IMG/VR virus record: IMGVR_UViG_3300031951_000694
Span: 1 to 33,703 of that record
Origin: a virus
Strand: one strand, 5' to 3'
DNA: 33,703 bases
The notes under the pieces are model-generated. The model did no database searches. It was given only the letters and a program-made list of their open reading frames with translations, and was not told the DNA's origin. Shown in pieces: positions 32,682-33,703 of this stretch. A program made the position numbers and the translations under genes. Every line of letters begins with the position of its first letter. The stretch's first letter is position 1.

Positions 32682-33703
32682 TTAGAACTTTCCTACAACT
32701 TCAGTGAAGTCAACACCCGTGCGAACTGCTACGAAGTTGAGCTGGATGAAGTTGATTGAACGAGCTGGCTTGATGTAGATATCACCGATGAACTCGTTGC
32801 GGTCAATAACTTCTGGCGTATTGTTTGTTTCGTCACAAACAACACGGAAGTCTGTGATACCACGACGACCCTGAACGTCACGCAGGAATGGTTCTACAAG
32901 AGCCTTGAACTGAGCACGAGTGAACGCATCGTTGAACTCGAACAGAGTATACTTGGCTGCTGTAGCGATTGCCTTTTCCAGAACAATGAACAGACGACGA
33001 ACGTTGATACGGTCAAAAGCAGATGGCTTTGTGAGCATCGTCTTATCACCGAACAGGATAGTTCCTTCGCCTGGGAATGTTGTGATTGGATTGACACCAG
33101 CCTTGTAGAGGGCGTCACGTTCAGACTTATTAGGATTGAACGCCAACTTAATAACATTCTTAATCTGTCCGCGGTTGAAACCTGCTGGTGAGTACCAAGG
33201 ATCACGCTCGATATCCGTGCGAACCATTGTACCAGCAGTGTCGCCGTTGCAAGGAACGTAGCGGAAGAGATCGTTATACTTGTCGTACTGATACTTCCAT
33301 CCAGAATCCATTACTGCGTAAGAAGTTGAGATACCAATTTGGTTTTTAAACGCGATGATACTATCTACTTCTGCACCAGCATATCCAGAGTTATTCACGA
33401 CGTCAGCTTGACGTGGCGAGAAGATAGCAATACAGTCTTTACGATACTCAGTGATGTTATTGATGATATGAATAGGAACAGTCGAAGTAGAGTGTCCGCC
33501 ACCAAGAATCAACGAAACGTCAACAGATTCTGCAGACTTAAACAGATTGTATCCGTTGATGTAATCTGCAGCACGTGGCTGTGCTCCGTCACGCCCGTTG
33601 TAGAGAGTAAAGTTAACTGGCTTGTTGGTTGTTCCAGTTCCGCTGTTATGATTTACAGCAGATGTAACAGATCTTGTTGTGATACCTGTGACGTGTGCAG
33701 CCC
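32682..33703 (-). CDS. 18: Tail sheath protein gp18, copy B (5' end off the right edge)
   Basis: The C-terminal 339 residues of a contractile sheath protein; the frame stays open to the window edge, beyond the first in-frame start-like TTG at 33512. Upstream residues such as NFTLYNGRDGAQPRAADYING and FKSAESVDVSLILGGG align with copy A, which shows that the gene continues. The C-terminal core (KPSAFDRINVRRLF, FNDAFTRAQFK, RDVQGRRGITDF, TPEVIDRNEF, ending VVGKF) differs from copy A at about 13 of 121 positions. Codon use is more GC-rich than in copy A. Whether it carries the surface insertion of copy A cannot be seen. Confidence 0.94.
   Translation of the reverse strand, partial: AAHVTGITTRSVTSAVNHNSGTGTTNKPVNFTLYNGRDGAQPRAADYINGYNLFKSAESVDVSLILGGGHSTSTVPIHIINNITEYRKDCIAIFSPRQADVVNNSGYAGAEVDSIIAFKNQIGISTSYAVMDSGWKYQYDKYNDLFRYVPCNGDTAGTMVRTDIERDPWYSPAGFNRGQIKNVIKLAFNPNKSERDALYKAGVNPITTFPGEGTILFGDKTMLTKPSAFDRINVRRLFIVLEKAIATAAKYTLFEFNDAFTRAQFKALVEPFLRDVQGRRGITDFRVVCDETNNTPEVIDRNEFIGDIYIKPARSINFIQLNFVAVRTGVDFTEVVGKF

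Noticed and set aside
1-33703. tRNA genes, integrase, attachment sites or insertion sequences
   Set aside because: None was seen. Gaps between genes are all shorter than about 70 bases and show no cloverleaf or terminal inverted repeat.

Overview
The window looks like part of a T4-type myovirus genome (tailed dsDNA phage), closest in flavour to the marine/freshwater 'exo-T-even' group (cyanophage- and pelagiphage-like). This rests on a complete, canonically ordered gp13-gp14-gp15-gp16-gp17-gp18-gp19-gp20 block on the minus strand, on T4-type late promoter boxes (TATAAATA), and on accessory gene families familiar from those phages: 2OG-Fe(II) oxygenases, sulfotransferase-like proteins, radical SAM proteins, small glycosyltransferases and LamG/GxY-rich fibres. 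The host cannot be named from the sequence. The left two thirds is AT-rich; G+C rises clearly toward the right end.

Layout. (1) 1-9354, minus strand: virion neck, packaging and tail genes in T4 order, read right to left: gp13, gp14, gp15, terminase small and large subunits, sheath gp18, tube gp19 and portal gp20 (portal runs off the left edge). (2) 9380-9391: a perfect palindrome that forms two divergent overlapping late promoters. (3) 9424-16766, plus strand: a tightly packed operon of about 7.3 kb with mostly 4-nt ATGA overlaps. It encodes two paralogous SAM methyltransferases, a 2OG-Fe(II) oxygenase, two paralogous sulfotransferase-like proteins with an unknown protein between them, a free-standing SPASM-like Cys protein, a short radical SAM protein, two glycosyltransferase-like proteins and one unrecognised protein. 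(4) 16705-19734, minus strand: an oxygenase-like protein, a third glycosyltransferase, a small unknown protein and two fibre-like proteins behind a late promoter. (5) 19792-30227, minus strand: an adhesin/fibre locus with a 1755-residue repeat protein carrying a LamG-like domain, two paralogous fibre proteins, a coiled-coil protein, two small fibre-type proteins and a collagen-like protein. (6) 30230-33703, minus strand: a second portal-tube-sheath module (gp20B, gp19B, gp18B; gp18B runs off the right edge).

The two most striking points are the second, apparently intact gp18-gp19-gp20 module with much higher G+C than the first, and the plus-strand operon, which looks like a small-molecule or glycan modification pathway placed between neck genes and fibre genes. 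A reasonable inference is that the modification genes act on fibres, virion glycans or a host-surface glycan, but the substrate is not visible. If the duplication is real and not an assembly chimera, the phage may build alternative tails or portals, or may be a mosaic of two related phages.
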